Assembly (NCBI GenBank): GCA_963978545.1
Contig: OZ021722.1
Location: 106,826,442-106,890,441, forward strand
DNA from: Linyphia triangularis
Lineage: Eukaryota > Arthropoda > Arachnida > Araneae > Linyphiidae
Direction of reading: 5' to 3'
DNA: 64,000 bases
Of this stretch, positions 1 through 11,216 are shown piece by piece; positions within the stretch are counted from its first letter, which is position 1, and each line of letters starts with the position of its first letter. The notes below the pieces were generated by a model. The model made no database searches. It was not told the DNA's origin and saw nothing but the letters and a program-made list of their open reading frames with translations. The translations under genes and the position numbers were made by a program.

Positions 1-378
1 TTGCGAAAGCGGTTGTCGTACACTTACGGCAGTTGCCTGGAAATAACGATATGGGAGATGTTATTGCGTTGATGCCCAATTGCGTAGGGAGTCTTCTGTG
101 CTGATAGCACTAATCTTCACCTTCAAGGCCTGAAAACTATGTTATTGATGCTTTTGCGGTCCAGAGTTTATCGGGGCTGATATTGTCCCGAGGCAAGATT
201 AGGGCACGTCAGCATTAGCTTTTGTCAGGAAAGTCATTGCCTTTAAATTTATATTATCAGCACACTCCAGTCCAACGGCTTTGGTAAGAATGGATTTGAA
301 TTGAAAACTGTTTCAAGCGTCCACATGATGGGAGAAGACGTAGGTTCTTCGCTACAGTAAACACGCCCGACTATTACC

Positions 379-562
379 TGCCGACCAAACGGTATAGTGG
401 TTAGCGTGCTAGCTTCTTCTAGACCGCGAGGTTGCGGGTTCCGAGTCCAGTGCTAGGCATGGGTGTTTGTAAGTGTATGTTGGCTTGTCGAATGTTTCGG
501 CGCATTATAGCCCTCGTGTTGCTGACGTGCGCCAGATAATCTGAAAAAAACCAACCAACCAA
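379..562 (+). mobile_element. SINE-A copy 1 (tRNA-derived)
   Basis: A full-length copy. It has a tRNA-like head with A-box GGTATAGTGGTTAGCGTG and B-box-like GCGGGTTCCGAGTCC, then the core GGCATGGGTGTTTGTAA, and ends in a CCAA repeat tail. It is flanked by a 13-bp target duplication, CCCGRCTATTACC (366-378 and 563-575). The head resembles tRNA-Asp/Glu, but no cloverleaf with an intact acceptor stem is present, so this is a SINE and not a tRNA gene. Confidence 0.85.
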
Positions 563-575
563 CCCGGCTATTACC

Positions 576-1143
576 CAAGACATCTTTTCCTGACCTCATT
601 GCATACGCTGTAGGATGGATTCTTCCGCGTAAAGATATAGTTCCGGACAAATTACAACTTTTATAGGAATATTGATAACCCTACGCACATAGTTTTGTTT
701 TAAACTTAAATATAAGTTGATAACAAAAGGAAAATAAGCGCTTTTAATAAGTTTAAATTTTAACTAAAATTTTACTTTTCTAACCACGGATACTACAAGA
801 GTTTTAACGAGTAGGCCACATATCGTTCCAATCAGTCAATCAGAGCTCAATAATCTATGTTCCGTTTCGGGTGGCTTGCCTGAGCACTGAAGCTGTGGCG
901 CGCGTTCGCCACTCGAGTGGCTCTGTATAATAAAGCCCTTATACTGGGAGCTGCTGTGACCAAAGCCTTTTTTATAGCTTCTTTTAGAGGAAGATCGAGT
1001 TTCTTTTACCTATCCGTGTATTTTACCAACCACAGAGCGAGATTGGCCAAGATCCGTAGGAACGGCAGTCATTAACGGTCTCCATCGGGATTGGCCAATG
1101 TCGAGCCGATATTGGCGGACCAGTCAAACAGTCAAGTTGTGCT
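576..1143. other. No recognised feature
   Basis: AT-rich with short GC patches (for example around 880-930 and 1030-1120, the latter with repeated GATTGGCCAA-like phrases). No repeat ends, no credible frame. Confidence 0.5.
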
Positions 1144-1670
1144 ACTGGGGTCAATTTTCAAACATAATTAGTTTTAGCCTTCTAATTTGATTTTTGACAA
1201 ACAGAATATGAAAAATTTTAATGAGTTTTTTTAGTTAATTTTTTTTTTTTTTTTTACAAAGCTACTTCTAATAGGGGTACAGCTTTGAAATTTTCAATAT
1301 AAGTTGTTTTGGCTTTCTAATTGGACTTTTGAAAATCAGAATACTGAAAGTTTAATATGTTTGTTGAATTACTTTTTAAACTATTTTTTTTAATTACTTT
1401 TTAAACAATTTTTTTTAATTAATTGCTTTTTTTTTTACAAAGGGACTTCTAATAGGCGTAGAGGGCTGGAATTTTTAACATAAACAGTTTCGGTCTTCTA
1501 ATTGAACTTTAGCACGCAGAATGTTAATTTTTTAATTTTTTTTTTTAATTTTTTTTTTATATGTATAATTAATTATTACAAAGTGACTTCTAATAAACGT
1601 ATGGCTCTGAAATTTTAAACATAAGAAATTCTTGTATTTTAATTTTATTTTTCACAAGCACAGTGTTAAA
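1144..1670. repeat. Diverged tandem repeat, about 150-180 bp unit
   Basis: Three to four decayed units, each with ACAAAG.GACTTCTAATA, a block like GAAATTTTNAACATAAG, then TTCTAATTGRACTTT, separated by poly-T runs. Non-coding. Confidence 0.55.
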
Positions 1671-1802
1671 AAATTCCCAAAGGATTTGGAGCTGGGTGCA
1701 TAATTGCTTTTACTGGTTGTTGTTGTTTTTTCTCTAAAGTGGGATATAATATTAAGATGTTACGTAATAATTAATTTTTAGTAAAGCAAGTTTATGCTTG
1801 TT

Positions 1803-2040
1803 CAGTAATGAACCTTTCAGCGAGCCTGTGCATGAGTAACACTAAATTTTTCAGTGAGCGAAGTGAGCTTGTGCTTGAGTAGTAATGACCCTTTCAACAA
1901 GTGAAACGAGCTTGTGCTTATGTATCAATAAATTTCAGCCAGCGAAATGAGCTGTGTTTGCGGATCATTGAAAATTCTAGCGAGCTTGGTTATTCGTGAC
2001 AATGAATCTTTCTGCGAGCGAAGAAACCCTGTTCGCGAAG
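1803..2040 (+). repeat. Degenerate tandem repeat with AGCGAGC/GAGCTTGTGCTT core
   Basis: About five to six imperfect units of 35-45 bp built from TAATGAAYCTTTC, AGCGAGCGAA and GAGCTTGTGCTTGAGTA. Similarity fades toward the (TG)n tract. Confidence 0.6.
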
Positions 2041-2087
2041 CCCCAAAAGCGTGGGACGACTTTTCCCTTTGTCTTTATAGTAAATCC

Positions 2088-2244
<157 letters not shown>

Positions 2245-2262
2245 GAGATCCCCTTGCCGTGA

Positions 2263-2475
2263 GTGCATAAATTCTGATTCATTTTTAAGAATAAATTTTG
2301 AAAAGTAGTTGACCGCATATTTTGCTGATGGAGATATTTTTAGTATTTAAAATTAGATGCCAATAACAAAGCACACTCTGGCAACAGAAACGGCACTTGG
2401 TCAATGAATATAAAAATTGGCGATACATGTAAAGGACTTTTATTAAAAACTTTGTTTGTATGGGTTACATTATTT
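2263..2475 (+). repeat. Interspersed repeat H2, 3' part
   Basis: Matches the 3' half of copy c (GTGCATAAATT, AATAAATTTTGAAAAGTAG, ATTAGATGCCAA, ATTAAAAACTTTGTT). The preceding (TG)n tract replaces the 5' half. Confidence 0.5.
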
Positions 2476-2513
2476 CTGTCTCCTACTGTATCGACGCTCG
2501 GTCATTTCAAAGT

Positions 2514-2678
2514 CTGGTTAGCGCTCTGGCCTCTCATGTCAAAGGTGCCGGGTTCGAATCCTGGGTTAGGCATGGGTGTTCTTTGTGTTTCGGAATCCAC
2601 ATTAAGCTGCACGACCCGGCCTTATTGGACTTTATTGTGCACAAAAATAGGTCGTTGAGCGTACAAACAATCCAAACA
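2514..2678 (+). mobile_element. SINE-B copy 1 (tRNA-derived)
   Basis: A head with B-box GGTTCGAATCC, then the core GGCATGGGTGTTC and a segment ending GGTCGTTGAGCGTACAAAC. Target duplication ATTTCAAAGT (2504-2513 and 2679-2688). A SINE-A copy sits directly against its 3' end and reuses the duplicated site. Confidence 0.75.
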
Positions 2679-2691
2679 ATTTCAAAGTTAG

Positions 2692-2864
2692 GTTGGTTGG
2701 TTGTCTTCAGATTATCTGGCGCCGTCAGCAACACCAGGGCTATAATGCGCCGAACCATTCGTCATTAGACAAGCCAACATACATTTACAAACACCCATGC
2801 CTAACACGGGACTCGGAACCCGCAACCCCGCGGTCTAGAAGCCAGCACGCTAACCACTATACCC
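2692..2864 (-). mobile_element. SINE-A copy 2, 5'-truncated
   Basis: Same family as the copy at 379, reverse orientation, starting with GGTTGGTTGG (the tail) and ending within the A-box. It lacks the first bases of the tRNA-like head. Target duplication TCAAAGTTAG (2682-2691 and 2865-2874), overlapping the duplicated site of the neighbouring SINE-B. Confidence 0.8.
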
Positions 2865-2875
2865 TCAAAGTTAGC

Positions 2876-3503
2876 AAGTCCCTTTCTGAAAAAGCGGATT
2901 TATGCCTTTATCAATTGACAGCCTATTTGACAGCTCATATTCTGCAATCCTTTCCTTAGGCAACACTAGTTACTCTAATCTGAGCCACCAACATGTTTAT
3001 AAAGTCCCAATATGATTTCGAAACTACTCCGATCATAAACCACCCAATCAGGTTATCTGATTTCGAGCTCCCCATGTCAATCACCAAACTAATAATAGTA
3101 AAGGATTTTTATTCGGGCTTTTGTTTCGAAATCTGCACATGTGACCTTATTACTGGGCCCTCGTGAATCATGCACATCTTTGACCGGTCGAAACCGGTTC
3201 TTCCACTTAATGCCGATCAGATCGTTGTTGTTTTTTTTATCGAGTAACACTGCATCTTTTGTTGACGTTTTCTCTACCGTTTATCGGTATAATCTCTGCG
3301 CACGCGCGGACCTGGCCATTTTTCATAAGGACTTGAAGCGAAGTAAACAAAGTGACGTCAGAGGGGAAAGCGAGATTTTGAAATGATGCTCCTGGGGGTT
3401 GTTCTTTGTTTGATCAGTTTTCTTTTGAATATAGTACTTGAGTGGATAATGCTGTAATACAACTTTTGTGAGTCCCTAATCAGTGATAAGGTTTTTTTTT
3501 TCA
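2876..3503. other. No recognised feature
   Basis: Unique-looking sequence with a GTGACGTCAG site near 3350. The open frame at 3141-3386 has no protein-like features I can defend. Confidence 0.45.
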
Positions 3504-3507
3504 TTAA

Positions 3508-4207
3508 GAGGACTGTTAAGGCAAAAAATGTCGACATTTTTGATTATTATATTTTAGTGAGAAAATATAGCCTGAAATTTTAGCTTTTAGTGCATACCTT
3601 ACTTTTTCTGATCCGAGAAAAATTAAAAATATTATTTGAATTTTGGTGTAAACGGGCATTTTAGAAATCGTCTCTTTTTCGTTTTCTATAATTGCATTTT
3701 TCTCTTCATGTGTATTTTAAAATTTTTAGGGTATTCGATTTGTTCCTCGTGATTCAATAGTTAATGTATTTTTTTTTTTTTTAATTTGGAGATAATGTTT
3801 ACTATACTATTATGGACACAATTGTGCATGTATTTTGGAATCTGATATATTTTTATTGTTTTACTGCTATTTTCGTAATGCTTCTATTTAAAAAGTTCAA
3901 ATTTTTTGCCGTTGTACCCAAATTTGACTTTTAAATAAAATAACCAATGAGTCAAATGCAAAATCCATGCACAATTATGTCAATATATATTCGATTAGCT
4001 TGTACTAAAAAATTGAGACAGATTGCAAAAAATTTGAATCTCAAGGAGCATTTTTAAAATTACGGAAAAAAAAGTTAATTTAAAAAATCGATATAAATTT
4101 TTTAAATTTTGTGTTGTGTTTCATTTAATTGCTATTTATCTGCACAAAAAATTTCATGAATTTTTGACAAAAATTTAAGAATTTTTATTTTTGACTTAAC
4201 AGTCCCC
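3508..4207. mobile_element. TTAA-target DNA element T1 (piggyBac-like MITE)
   Basis: Terminal inverted repeats GAGGACTGTTAAG and CTTAACAGTCCCC, flanked on both sides by TTAA (3504-3507 and 4208-4211). There is no coding capacity. The TTAA target is the hallmark of piggyBac; family membership is inferred from that alone. Confidence 0.7.
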
Positions 4208-4208
4208 T

Positions 4209-4655
4209 TAAAACCTTTACATTAACTTCGATTTTGTTTGGGCTGTGTATGTCGATGGCGGGCAAATCTACGGAGACCTAATTAACCCCCTTGCCGTCAT
4301 CCAATCTGTCTGACACTTGGTAGATAGATTCGATGTCGATGACAATGCATTCTGTAAAAATTTTGGGGCTGTCACTAAAAGGTCGTTTTTACATAATACT
4401 AATAACGGATAATAAACCAACTGGCCGTCATCCAATCGCGCTGAAATCATATTTAACCTATCATTAAAGAAATTCTTTCCTATTGGCAAAACTGTTTTAA
4501 TAAATAAATAATAATATTGTTTTATTACGAATAAATAAAAGATATTTGGATGCAAGTGCATAAATTCATATTAATTTTTAATGAATAAATTTTGAACCGT
4601 AGTTTGCAGTATATTTTGCTGATAGAAATGTTTCTGATATTTAAATTAAATGAGT
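4209..4655 (+). repeat. Interspersed repeat H2, copy b
   Basis: It starts with CCTTTACATTAACTTCG and contains CTTGCCGTCATCCAATC and a segment resembling Helitron 5' regions (GCTGAAACTTGGCA). Related copies lie at 6925-7440, 38885-39220, 39705-40211 (minus), 53100-53655 (minus), 56345-57015 and, as a 3' part only, at 2263-2475. Helitron affinity is a guess; no CTRR hairpin end was found. Confidence 0.55.
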
Positions 4656-4923
4656 TTCTAGGGTTTATAGGATTTAAACCACAAAACAGAATATTTTCTG
4701 TTGTTTTATATTTTTGACTTACCAGTAAATACAGTAATTGAGAAAAAATATATAAATATATATTTAATAGGTTAAGAAATAATTTTAAAGAAATAAAGAA
4801 ATTCTTAATTTTACAGTTTCTGGAGTTCTTAAAATTCATTATAATACTAGAACATGATTTAAAAATAATTTTCTGAGAATAGACAATACAGATAAGAAAT
4901 AAAGCTACTTTTATATTTGAAAC

Positions 4924-5168
4924 TATACTAAACTTCAACTTAACTAGACATCACTTAGACGATAGATCGTCACAGTGCTCATAGGTATTTAATCCATTTT
5001 GGCGGAGTGAAGACATAATTCTCGCCAAACCTTAGAGCCTTTTGTTCTCTACAGGGTTGTGGTTTGGCGAACATGATGCTTTCACGCCGCCAAAATGGAT
5101 TAAATACCTATGAGCACTGTGACGATCTACCGTCTAAGTGATGTCTAGTTAAGTTGAAGTTTAGTATA
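4924..5168. mobile_element. Foldback MITE F1, copy 1 (TA target)
   Basis: Near-perfect inverted repeat of about 100 bp per arm, starting TATACTAAACTTCAACTT and ending with its complement, with TA at each edge. A second copy at 43301-43542 has the central spacer in the opposite orientation. Tc1/mariner-like by target and size; non-coding. Confidence 0.8.
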
Positions 5169-5559
5169 GATTATCTTACAAATTTATGCGCCTATTTATT
5201 TGCATCTTAACAAATGTATCGATGGCATCATTGATGGGCTTCACCTTTATGTTTTCGATGTACAGACAATAGAGGCATTCCGTTCAGGCAATATTTACTT
5301 GATGCATTTCATAAGAATATGTTTTCAAACTTCAAAATGTGGACAGATATGCAGGGTAGGAAACTTTTATACAACTGCTTTCTCAGCCTCGACTGTCCTA
5401 TTTAAAAACTTAGTACGTGGCAAAATTATGAAAAGGTGTGTTTTTTGTTGCTGTAAATAGAATCATCAGTTTAAGTTTGAAGTAAAGAAATTTATGTTAT
5501 TTTTTTTTATTTTATTTAGTTTTTAATATTATCTTTTTTTATGATTACTTTTATTACGA

Positions 5560-5572
5560 TTAAGTTTTGGAT

Positions 5573-5606
<34 letters not shown>

Positions 5607-6430
5607 GCAGATAAAACTAGGAGAGTGGAACATCGCACAACTTTCAATTGCACTATAATACTGACGTGGATTTGTGTCATTTACCATTTTTATTTTTTCA
5701 TCGTTCATTTAGAAAAAATGGCCAGTTTCGCGATAATTCTTGTATGATTCATACAAAAAAAAAAAAAAATTGCTAAAATGATAATTTTGGCGATATACTT
5801 TTCGATAATTCTTATATTATCCTTTCTTATAAGTAAAACTGAGGAGAGAAGAAAAAAAAACTATCGTTGATAAGGTATGCTCAAGGAAAGAGAACTCTGT
5901 GTTGAGGGCATTCGTTTTCAACTTTTTACGCTATTAGAGCATTTTTACGGGAATTTCGGAGATGGGGATGTTTAGAACACCTTAAGAGGCATTACAACAG
6001 ATATTTTGAACAAAATCGTTCTAGCCGTTTTTTAGCAATTACTGAAAAACATAATTTTTCTCAAAGGCAGCTTATCTTATGCGCATGCGCGATTTTTGAC
6101 GAAAACCTTAATGGTAGGTCCTTATGCCAACTCCAACCAGCGCATCAAATTTGAAAATCGCAGGTCAATTTGTTCGAGAGTTATACTGACACGTATACAA
6201 AGACAGATATTTTTTTCTACACCACTTTTTTGAAATCAGGATGTTTCAAAGCGTAAAGAAATGCAATTTTTTTTTTTTTAATTTTTTTTTTTTAATTTTT
6301 TTTTTTAATTTTTTTTTTAAATTTTTTTTTTTTTTAAATTTTTTTTTTTTTTTTAATTTTTTTTTTTAAATTTTTTTTTTTTTTTTTTTTAACAAATACT
6401 ATGCTTTCATTACCCTATGTATTCTACACA
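5560..6430 (-). repeat. Interspersed repeat R, copy a
   Basis: On the minus strand it reads GGGTAATGAAAGCATAG, then a T-rich region, a block with GAACAAATTGACC, CAGTAACTGCTAAAA, and ends TTGCGATAATTC / GAAAGTTGTGCGATG. Related copies are at 20590-21165, 45405-45680 and 58890-59790. It includes a long degenerate (T)nAA low-complexity run (6268-6390). No coding capacity; class unknown. Confidence 0.6.
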
Positions 6431-6694
6431 TATGGGTAGTTGAAAGTACAAATAATTCCAAAATATCTTTAGCTTTGGTGATTAGGTTCAGGAAAAATCT
6501 AGCAAACAGAAATATCGAACACATTTTTGTTTGCTCCTATAAAACTGACCGACAAGCAACCAGTTTACCCTGTTACGTGAATCATTAAAAGTTAACACAA
6601 CAAGTATGACATTTATGTTTAATATCCGAAATTTAAGCTATCTGTGAGATTTGCTAACGAAACAAAATATAGCGGAAGATCCGAAATCACAGTG

Positions 6695-6858
6695 GTTGTT
6701 TTCAGGTCAGCAACACGAGGGCTATAATGCGCCGAAACATTCGTCATTTGACAAGCCAACATACATTTACAAACACCCATGCCTTACACGGGACTCGGAA
6801 CCCGCAACCTCGCGGTCTAGAAGCCAGCACGCTCTAACCACTATACCATTTGGTCGGC
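6695..6858 (-). mobile_element. SINE-A copy 3
   Basis: Reverse orientation, with a small internal deletion near the 3' tail. Perfect 14-bp target duplication CCGAAATCACAGTG (6681-6694 and 6859-6872). Confidence 0.85.
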
Positions 6859-6924
6859 CCGAAATCACAGTGTTTTGTAACGTGCGTGCAGAAGAGATAT
6901 TGATTCCATAAATTCCACTTCTAT

Positions 6925-7440
6925 TTAAATCCTTTATATTAACTTCGATTTTGTGTGTATGTATGCTTGTCGATTGAGGGCAAATCTGCGGATACCTAAT
7001 TAACCCTCTTGCCGTCATCCAATCGGGCTGAAACTTGTCACATAGATTCGATGTCGATAACAATGCATTCTATCAAATCTTGGGGCTGTAACTGTTTATA
7101 AATGGTCACTTTTACGGAATACTAATAAACCAAGTTGCCGTCATCCGATTGCTCTAAAATATCATTTAATCGACCACTGAAGAAACTCTTTCCTGTTGCC
7201 AAAATTGTTTTAATAAATAAATAATTAAATTGTTTTAATCAGAATAAATAAAAGACATTTAGATGTAAGTGCATAAATTAATTCTTTCATTTTTTTTTTT
7301 TAATAAATTTTGAAAAGTAGTTTAATATTTAAAATTAGATGCCAAAACCAAACACACGCTAGCAACAGAAACTGTGCTTTGTTAATAAATATAAAAATTG
7401 CCAATGCGTATGATGGATTTATATTAAAAACTTTGTTATA
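6925..7440 (+). repeat. Interspersed repeat H2, copy c
   Basis: Starts AAATCCTTTATATTAACTTC, carries CTTGCCGTCATCCAATC, an AATAAATAAT block and the 3' part ending ATTAAAAACTTTGTTA. It is the most complete single-arm copy. Confidence 0.55.
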
Positions 7441-7516
7441 GTTTATATATGTTTGTGGTATATAGAATATGCAATACAACCAAACCTACGACATAAAACA
7501 TTTGATGTAATTAATG

Positions 7517-7691
7517 GTTGTTTTCAGATTGTCTGGCACCGTCAGCAACACGAGGGCTATAATGCGCCGAAACATTCGTCATTACAAAAGCCAACATACA
7601 TTTACAAACACCCATGCCTAACTCGGGACTCGGAACCCGCAACCTCGTGGTCTAGAAGCTAGCACTCTAACCACTATACCGTTTGGTCGGC
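7517..7691 (-). mobile_element. SINE-A copy 4
   Basis: Reverse orientation. Perfect 13-bp target duplication GATGTAATTAATG (7504-7516 and 7692-7704). Confidence 0.85.
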
Positions 7692-7704
7692 GATGTAATT
7701 AATG

Positions 7705-8376
7705 CATTTATTTACAGGGGATAAAACAAAAAGAATTTCTTTACAAATCTCTTTATTCTCTGAACTTTTTACAATATATTTTTACGAAAGAAACATTTCT
7801 CTCATGGGAAATGGAGGAAAGAGCTTTTCTCTTGCATAAATTTTCAGATCTCATCATAATATTTTTATGTGTTAGATGAGTTCGGAGTTAATTTTTAGAT
7901 TACGTTTCGAAGAGTTGTAGAAATTATTTTAATGTTTCTTATTAAGTGTAAAATACTCTGCAAATATTTATTTTTCAGTAATTTTTATAGTATTTACTAT
8001 AGGCGTTATTTTCTTGGCATTTTCTTTTGCATCATCACGAAATAGTCATTATATCATCTTGATTTTTTACAAAATTACCCAACATCAATGAATATGCAAA
8101 CAGTTGTAATTGTCTTCTGTGCATTTCACATTCATTACCATATTTTTTTTAATGCTTGCTACTCCCATTTTACGAATAAATTACCGAAGAATGCGTATGC
8201 GAAAAAAAAAAAAAAAGCGTGAAGCTATAAATTACATCGTATCCAAAACAGGTGAACCTGTATATTTATAATACACTAAGCAAATATTTCACCAGTCTGA
8301 ATTAATTACGCAATCAAGCATTTCATTTATTTTAGTTCATTTTAGTATTTAAATTTTTTTAATTTAAGAGGAAATC
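7705..8376. other. No recognised feature
   Basis: AT-rich intergenic sequence with one poly-A run near 8200. Nothing supported. Confidence 0.5.
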
Positions 8377-8468
8377 ATCGTAAAAATCATTTCCTATACT
8401 CGCTATTTTACAATCTTCTAGCCAAGTGCATTCCAATCTATGAAACCTTCAAATTTGATGAGTCCGTA

Positions 8469-9114
8469 TAGACTGAGAGGCGACTGCAATTTTTGGACCC
8501 CATCAAACACCATTCTGAATTTTTTATAGAAATTGGTGAAAAGTGAATACGAATCCACTGGTCTGCCGTGGCGAAAATGGCCGAAAATCGACTTTTAATA
8601 AGTTGAACTAAATCCAATTGCCAAATGCGCCATAACTTGCCAAATAATGAGCATTTTATTTTTATTTGGTAACCCTCACTCTTTAATTTTCAATTAAGAA
8701 GATTGCAGACGATTGAGATATCTGGCGACGGTCTACTTGCATCCATTAAAAGGGAGCCAAGTTGGCAATAAATATTACGTCACTGATGACGTAGCTAATG
8801 TCGCCAATTTGGCTTACTTTTAAAAGATGCAAGTTTTCCGAGCCAAAGATCAAAATCGTTTGCGCTTTTTCTCATTGAAAATCAAATGCAGTGGGTTACC
8901 AGACGAAAGAGTTTGTTCTCTTTTTGGCAAGTTATGACATATTTGGCAATCGGATCTTAGTTCAACTCATTCAAAGTCGATTTTTGATCAGTTTCGGCCA
9001 TTTTCGCCACGGCAGACCAGTGGATTCCTAATCTACTCACTTTTCCCCAATTTCTATAAAAATTTCAGAATGATGTTCGATGGGGTCCAAAAATTGCAGT
9101 CGTCTCTCGGACTA
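8469..9114. mobile_element. Foldback MITE M1, copy 1
   Basis: Inverted ends TAGACTGAGAGGCGACTGCA ... TGCAGTCGTCTCTCGGACTA. Most of its 646 bp folds back on itself. Near the centre are two CRE-like half sites (TTACGTCACTGATGACGTA). Inserted in MITE M2. Other copies: 16823-17457, 55544-56208 and a partial at 52165-52669. Confidence 0.78.
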
Positions 9115-9184
9115 GTACGAAAAAGATCACTTAATGAAATGACATAAATTGTTTTCATTTAATGTCTATCTATTATGAATGAAA

Positions 9185-9649
9185 GGGTCCCAGTCGGGAG
9201 AGTATCGATCTCGGAACTAGAAGGTTACGAGCCCTGGGGTTGCGAGTTCGGGCCTGGGACTGATTAAAGACGGCCGTGTTCGCTAATGGTGACTGGAGCA
9301 CGTTAAATCGGTCATGGTCGCAAAGTCCTCCAAGTTCCCATACAAATCAATCCCTCTGGGGGTGGCAAAGCCAAGTCTTCCGGTGGAATCTTCCGCTTGG
9401 TATTGCCTCTAAATTAAGAAGTTCCACATACAGTCGGTAGTGCTGCCATCTACCGGGTAGCTACCGAAAGAGGTAGAAATGAACTCTTCGGTGGCTATAG
9501 GTAGACTTGCACACTCCCTCTCTCGAGTGTGTGCTTACATCCAGTGCAGTACTTGCCCACTACTGATCAGTACGGGATATGGGGTTGGTACAAAATGCTT
9601 AAGCAGAGGTGCCTTAGTCCCCATAGTCCTTGATAAGAAGAAGAAGAAG
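9185..9649 (+). mobile_element. SINE-C, long tRNA-derived element with GAA tail
   Basis: The 5' end is tRNA-like (GTCCCAGTCGGGAGAGTATC ... GGTTGCGAGTTCGGGCCTGG), followed by a body of about 370 bp and an AAGAAGAAGAAG tail. Target duplication ATTATGAATKAAA (9172-9184 and 9650-9662). It is inserted inside a MITE (outer copy 8377-9903). It is the only copy of this family in the window and is unrelated in body sequence to SINE-A and SINE-B. Confidence 0.78.
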
Positions 9650-10157
9650 ATTATGAATTAAAATTAAAATAGCAAGAGACAAAACCAGATGGGGCCGCTG
9701 CATGTGCATTGGCGTAAGGATTTGGAATATAAAATAAAATAAATTAGACGCTATTTTTGTGTTTTTAAATAATGTCCTTTTATATAGTAATCATTTTCGT
9801 ACCTACTCACCAAATGTGAAGGTTTTATACGAAGTAGTTTCTAAATGCACTGGGCTAGAAGATTGCAACACAGCGAGTATAGGGAATGATCCTTACTGGG
9901 ATTTCCTTTTAAATAAATACTAAATAGTTTTAAATTCACGTCTAAAATGGATGTCAAGTCAGATTTAAACTGCCTCTCAGATTTGAGTTTATATAGATTT
10001 GTCCAGAAATTAAAAAAAAAAAAGATATCCTTATCAATATAGCTGTATTTTAAAAAAAGACTGACCAATTGAAAATAATACATTCAAAATTAGATATATA
10101 TTCAATAGAGTAGAATATATTAAAGGTAGAATGGGGGGGGGGGATATCTGCCACTCT

Positions 10158-10325
10158 TATGTTCTTAAAATTTTAGTGCTGTAGTGTTTGTTGTATGTTC
10201 TTAAACTTTTAGTTCTGTAGTGTTTGTTTATGTTCTTAAACTTTTAGTGCTGTAGTGTTTGTTGTATGTTCTTAAACTTTTAGTGCTGTAGTGTTTGTTG
10301 TTGTATGTTCTTAAACTTTTAGTGT
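10158..10325 (+). repeat. 36-bp minisatellite, about 4.7 units
   Basis: Units TATGTTCTTAAACTTTTAGT + GCTGTAGTGTTTGTTG, starting at 10158, 10194, 10229, 10265 and 10304 (spacing 36, 35, 36, 39). A poly-G run (about 10134-10143) lies just upstream. Confidence 0.88.
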
Positions 10326-10602
10326 TGAGCGCAATACCTTTCAAATTTTGCAGATTGATAATTTTAACAAACTTAGTGAATAATTACGTATACGGTTGGC
10401 CAAAAGTTTATAAACACAGTTTCCAACCAAGCACAAAATTCGTTTTAACAATCTCGGGACATCGGTTCTTTTAGTTTTAAAAAAGAAATATTCATTTTGA
10501 ATTTAATTTTTAAAGTTTGAGTTGTAACCCGTATGTATCAGTACCTTGATAAATTTCTCTAACACGGCACATACACTATCTTCAAATGTGTCCAATGCTC
10601 AT

Positions 10603-10893
10603 TTAGCGCATATTAAGTTTCAATCTCATGAATACTTTTGCTCCCGGGGCACCGTAGAGGCACATCAAAGAGATCTCCAGCTCCCAACAACAAGTGCCAA
10701 CTTCGCGAATGAGGTCGTCTTTGTCACAATCTATAAATAAAGAATCTCCCCCTCTCAGGCATTTATATATCTGCCCTACCTCTACCCCGCCATTCATCTC
10801 CAAACGCAATCTGTTGACAACGCCGATCCCTGGAGCACCTATCTTATCATCGACACTGCTGACCTTGCCGCCATTGAATTTATCATCGGGGCA
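10603..10893 (-). pseudogene. Unidentified coding-like remnant, part 2
   Basis: An open stretch of about 97 codons on the minus strand, bounded by TAA at both ends and with no good start. Its composition is protein-like and richer in GC than its surroundings: FNGGKVSSVDDKIGAPGIG, then VEVGQIYKCLRGGDSLFIDC, CCWELEISLMCLYGAPG and a basic tail. It may belong with the fragment at 10995-11216. I do not recognise the family. The opposite strand is also open over part of this region, so the coding strand is itself an inference. Confidence 0.3.
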
Positions 10894-10994
10894 TTATTTA
10901 TATTCACAAATACATATATATATATATGAAGGATTCAACAGTTGGGACCAGGATGGTTTCGATGGCCTGTCCTTGGATCCTTTTTTTTCTTTTT

Positions 10995-11216
10995 TTTTTG
11001 ATAAGGCGGCTTGATATCGGGGCAGTTCTGTTCGCGTATTCCCAACACGTACTTGTCTGGAGAAGGGCAATCAAGTCGAGAGGGTTTTGTCACGCACGCC
11101 AATTTGCCGATGACGAAACCTTTGACGATGCTTGCCTGCTGTTAATAGGTGGTGAGGATCGGAGGAACGGTCTTGTACCCTTTCCAGCAATCCCCATCCA
11201 TATCCAGCGATTTTTT
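10995..11216 (-). pseudogene. Unidentified coding-like remnant, part 1
   Basis: The minus strand reads SLDMDGDCWKGYKTVPPILT, one in-frame TAA (11144-11142), then QQASIVKGFVIGKLACVTKP and a Cys/Pro-rich end (DCPSPDKY, QNCPDIKPPY). An A-rich run breaks the frame before part 2. Five cysteines and ordinary codon composition suggest a decayed secreted-type or element-encoded protein, but I cannot name it. Confidence 0.3.

Larger units (their letters stand above)
8377..9903. mobile_element. MITE M2, copy 1, with two nested insertions
   Basis: Termini match the intact copy at 17747-18154 (CATTTCCTATACTCGCTA ... TAGCGAGTATAGGGAATGAT-type ends). It is interrupted by MITE M1 (8469-9114) and by SINE-C (9185-9649). 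Only about 410 bp of the span belongs to M2. Confidence 0.7.

Noticed and set aside
379..450. tRNA-like sequences at SINE heads (also near 2520, 9185 and 43010)
   Set aside because: They have A- and B-box-like segments but no paired acceptor stem, and they continue into SINE bodies with target duplications. They are not tRNA genes.
4525..4938. 137-codon minus-strand frame
   Set aside because: Ile/Leu/Asn/Lys-rich low-complexity reading of AT-rich DNA, partly inside repeat H2.
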